Below are positions 62,974 to 64,000 of a stretch of DNA of 64,000 nucleotides, in pieces. Numbering within the stretch: the stretch's first letter is position 1; the number at the start of each line of letters is the position of its first letter. The translations under genes and the position numbers were made by a program. Origin of the DNA: Pachyseris speciosa. Taxonomy: Eukaryota; Cnidaria; Anthozoa; Scleractinia; Pachyseridae. A model generated the notes under the pieces. The model did no database searches, had not been told where the DNA came from, and worked only from the letters and a program-made list of their open reading frames with translations. The DNA lies in NCBI GenBank assembly GCA_016490735.1, contig JAEMWC010000563.1, positions 295,001-359,000 on the forward strand, given 5' to 3'.

Positions 62974-63425
62974 GCCAGCGATATATGTCATTAATAGATA
63001 TCGAACCAGGGTTAAATGCTTCAGAGGCAGAAACAATGACCTCTAGGCCACTTAGTTCATTTTAATGTAAATCGATAAAAATGGTGTATTGACTCCAAAA
63101 AACCTAAGCACACTTGTTTTCGCTTCGATGGATAATTGTTTGATAAAGGAAACGCTTATCGAACGATGTAGGATTTTTTCGCATAAACGTTAATGGCGTC
63201 TCCGTGAAATGCGAGGAGAAAAATAATCAGCAGAGTGAAACTGTTTACAAATACGTCAATCCAGGGTCATTTGAAATATAAGAAAGGAACGTTTCTACGG
63301 TCAGTTTCAAGTCACACAAGTAAAAACTAATCGCTTATCACTCAAAAACTAATGTCCAGAAATTGAGATATTGTGGAAAAATAGTAAATAAACTACCTGT
63401 CAAAGAAAGTCTCAGGGGTGTATTA

Positions 63426-64000
63426 TTATTTTTTTTGAAGGACTGTAACTTTTATTGAATTCAGTCGAGTTAGCTTATAGCAATATTTGCGTTACCTTTA
63501 TAATACTTACTAATAATACAATACAAAGTACAAATACTTAGTTACATTCATTACGATAAAAAACAAACAAACTAACTAACAAACAACAACAAAACAAAAC
63601 AAAAAAACAAACAAAAAAAAAACAAAACAAAACAAAAATGCTGTGCTATATCCTACAGTGTGCCAAGAAAAGGTGAAGTACGGTTTTAATTAAGTTAGAA
63701 ACTTATTGTCGATTAGAGGCTTCCATTTTTTGGCGTAACGTTCAGGTGAATTGGTCCTCGTTGATATTTGTTTTTCAATTTCAGCTTTGTCTTTCACTAT
63801 TGTTAGATATGCACTAATAGACAAAGGTTCTTCACTGATACTACAACAGTATATATAGTATTTCGCAAGTAGTAAGAGGTGATTAGTTAAGTTAGTGAGG
63901 CGGTCTTTCTCAATGATTCCATATAAGATTTTGACAATTAACAATTTTAATTTTGTTGCTGTGCAAGTCTCATACCAATCCAAAAAAAGTTTCCAGAACT
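63426..64000. other. Window end; no gene seen
   Basis: It includes an (AAAAC)n-type run at 63575-63640. A minus-strand frame of 97 codons at 63690-63983 (starts MDWYETCTATKLKLLIVKIL) is open and Leu/Lys-rich and may be the edge of an element protein. No family is recognised. Confidence 0.35.

Larger units (their letters stand above)
61150..63425 (+). repeat. Two tandem units of a dispersed repeat with a tRNA-like box
   Basis: Unit A (about 61170-62300, without the hAT-like element) and unit B (about 62690-63420) share order and text: AGCGCTAAACAAAAGAATAG, TTTCTTACATCGGACGCAT, CCCTATCAACATAT, GCAC ACTTGTTTTCGCTTCGAT, GAACGATGTAG and GAGATATTGTGGAAAAATAG. A third, weaker copy is at 190-690. 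Read on the minus strand, about 61880-61935 and 63005-63055 show GTGGCC(A/T)AGAGGTCATTG and GGTTCGA-like A and B boxes, so these may be SINE-related. No coding frame. Confidence 0.65.

Overview
This is a eukaryotic, animal window. It has GT-AG introns, metazoan gene families (AHSA1, BBLN, TTC9, rhodopsin-class GPCRs) and a very dense load of DNA transposons, LINEs, a Penelope-like element and tRNA-headed repeats. The AT-rich introns, the single-exon GPCRs, the EGF/fibrinogen-like gene type and the element families suggest a hexacorallian cnidarian, most likely a stony coral. That taxonomic call is inference from protein and repeat style.

Region 1 (1-19202) is a tandem segmental duplication with a period of about 9.4-10.7 kb. 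Each copy carries, in order, the 3' terminal exon of an unrecognised gene (+), an intact single-exon class A GPCR (-), and a broken PAN/EGF/fibrinogen-like gene (+). Transposons that differ between the copies date events before and after the duplication. Copy 1 gained a RecQ-helicase-like fragment and tRNA-headed repeats. Copy 2 gained a non-LTR retrotransposon end and keeps a hAT-like element that copy 1 has lost, leaving a footprint. The two GPCRs are almost identical over their 5' two thirds but clearly different over the last third, which looks like gene conversion.

Region 2 (20586-36140) holds two well-supported housekeeping genes in head-to-head arrangement, about 180 bp apart: BBLN (bublin coiled-coil protein, two exons, -) and AHSA1 (activator of Hsp90 ATPase, eleven exons, +, 346 codons). 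The AHSA1 introns are filled with repeats, including tRNA-headed elements, foldback MITEs, a LINE remnant and a Penelope remnant.

Region 3 (36140-47600) is almost entirely mobile DNA. It contains a Penelope-like GIY-YIG reading frame split by a TTAA-flanked element, several TIR elements, paired inverted MITEs, a LINE end, tRNA-headed repeats, and a Harbinger-like element with other insertions nested inside it.

Region 4 (47620-51072, -) is a four-exon TTC9-family TPR gene of 186 codons.

Region 5 (51080-64000) holds a 942-bp Mutator-like foldback element with 9-bp target duplications, a LINE end, a candidate first exon for a small secreted peptide with a TATA box (58168-58422, -), a second copy of the hAT-like element, and a dispersed repeat with tRNA-like internal boxes. 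No confident protein-coding gene beyond the secreted-peptide candidate was found after 51.1 kb.
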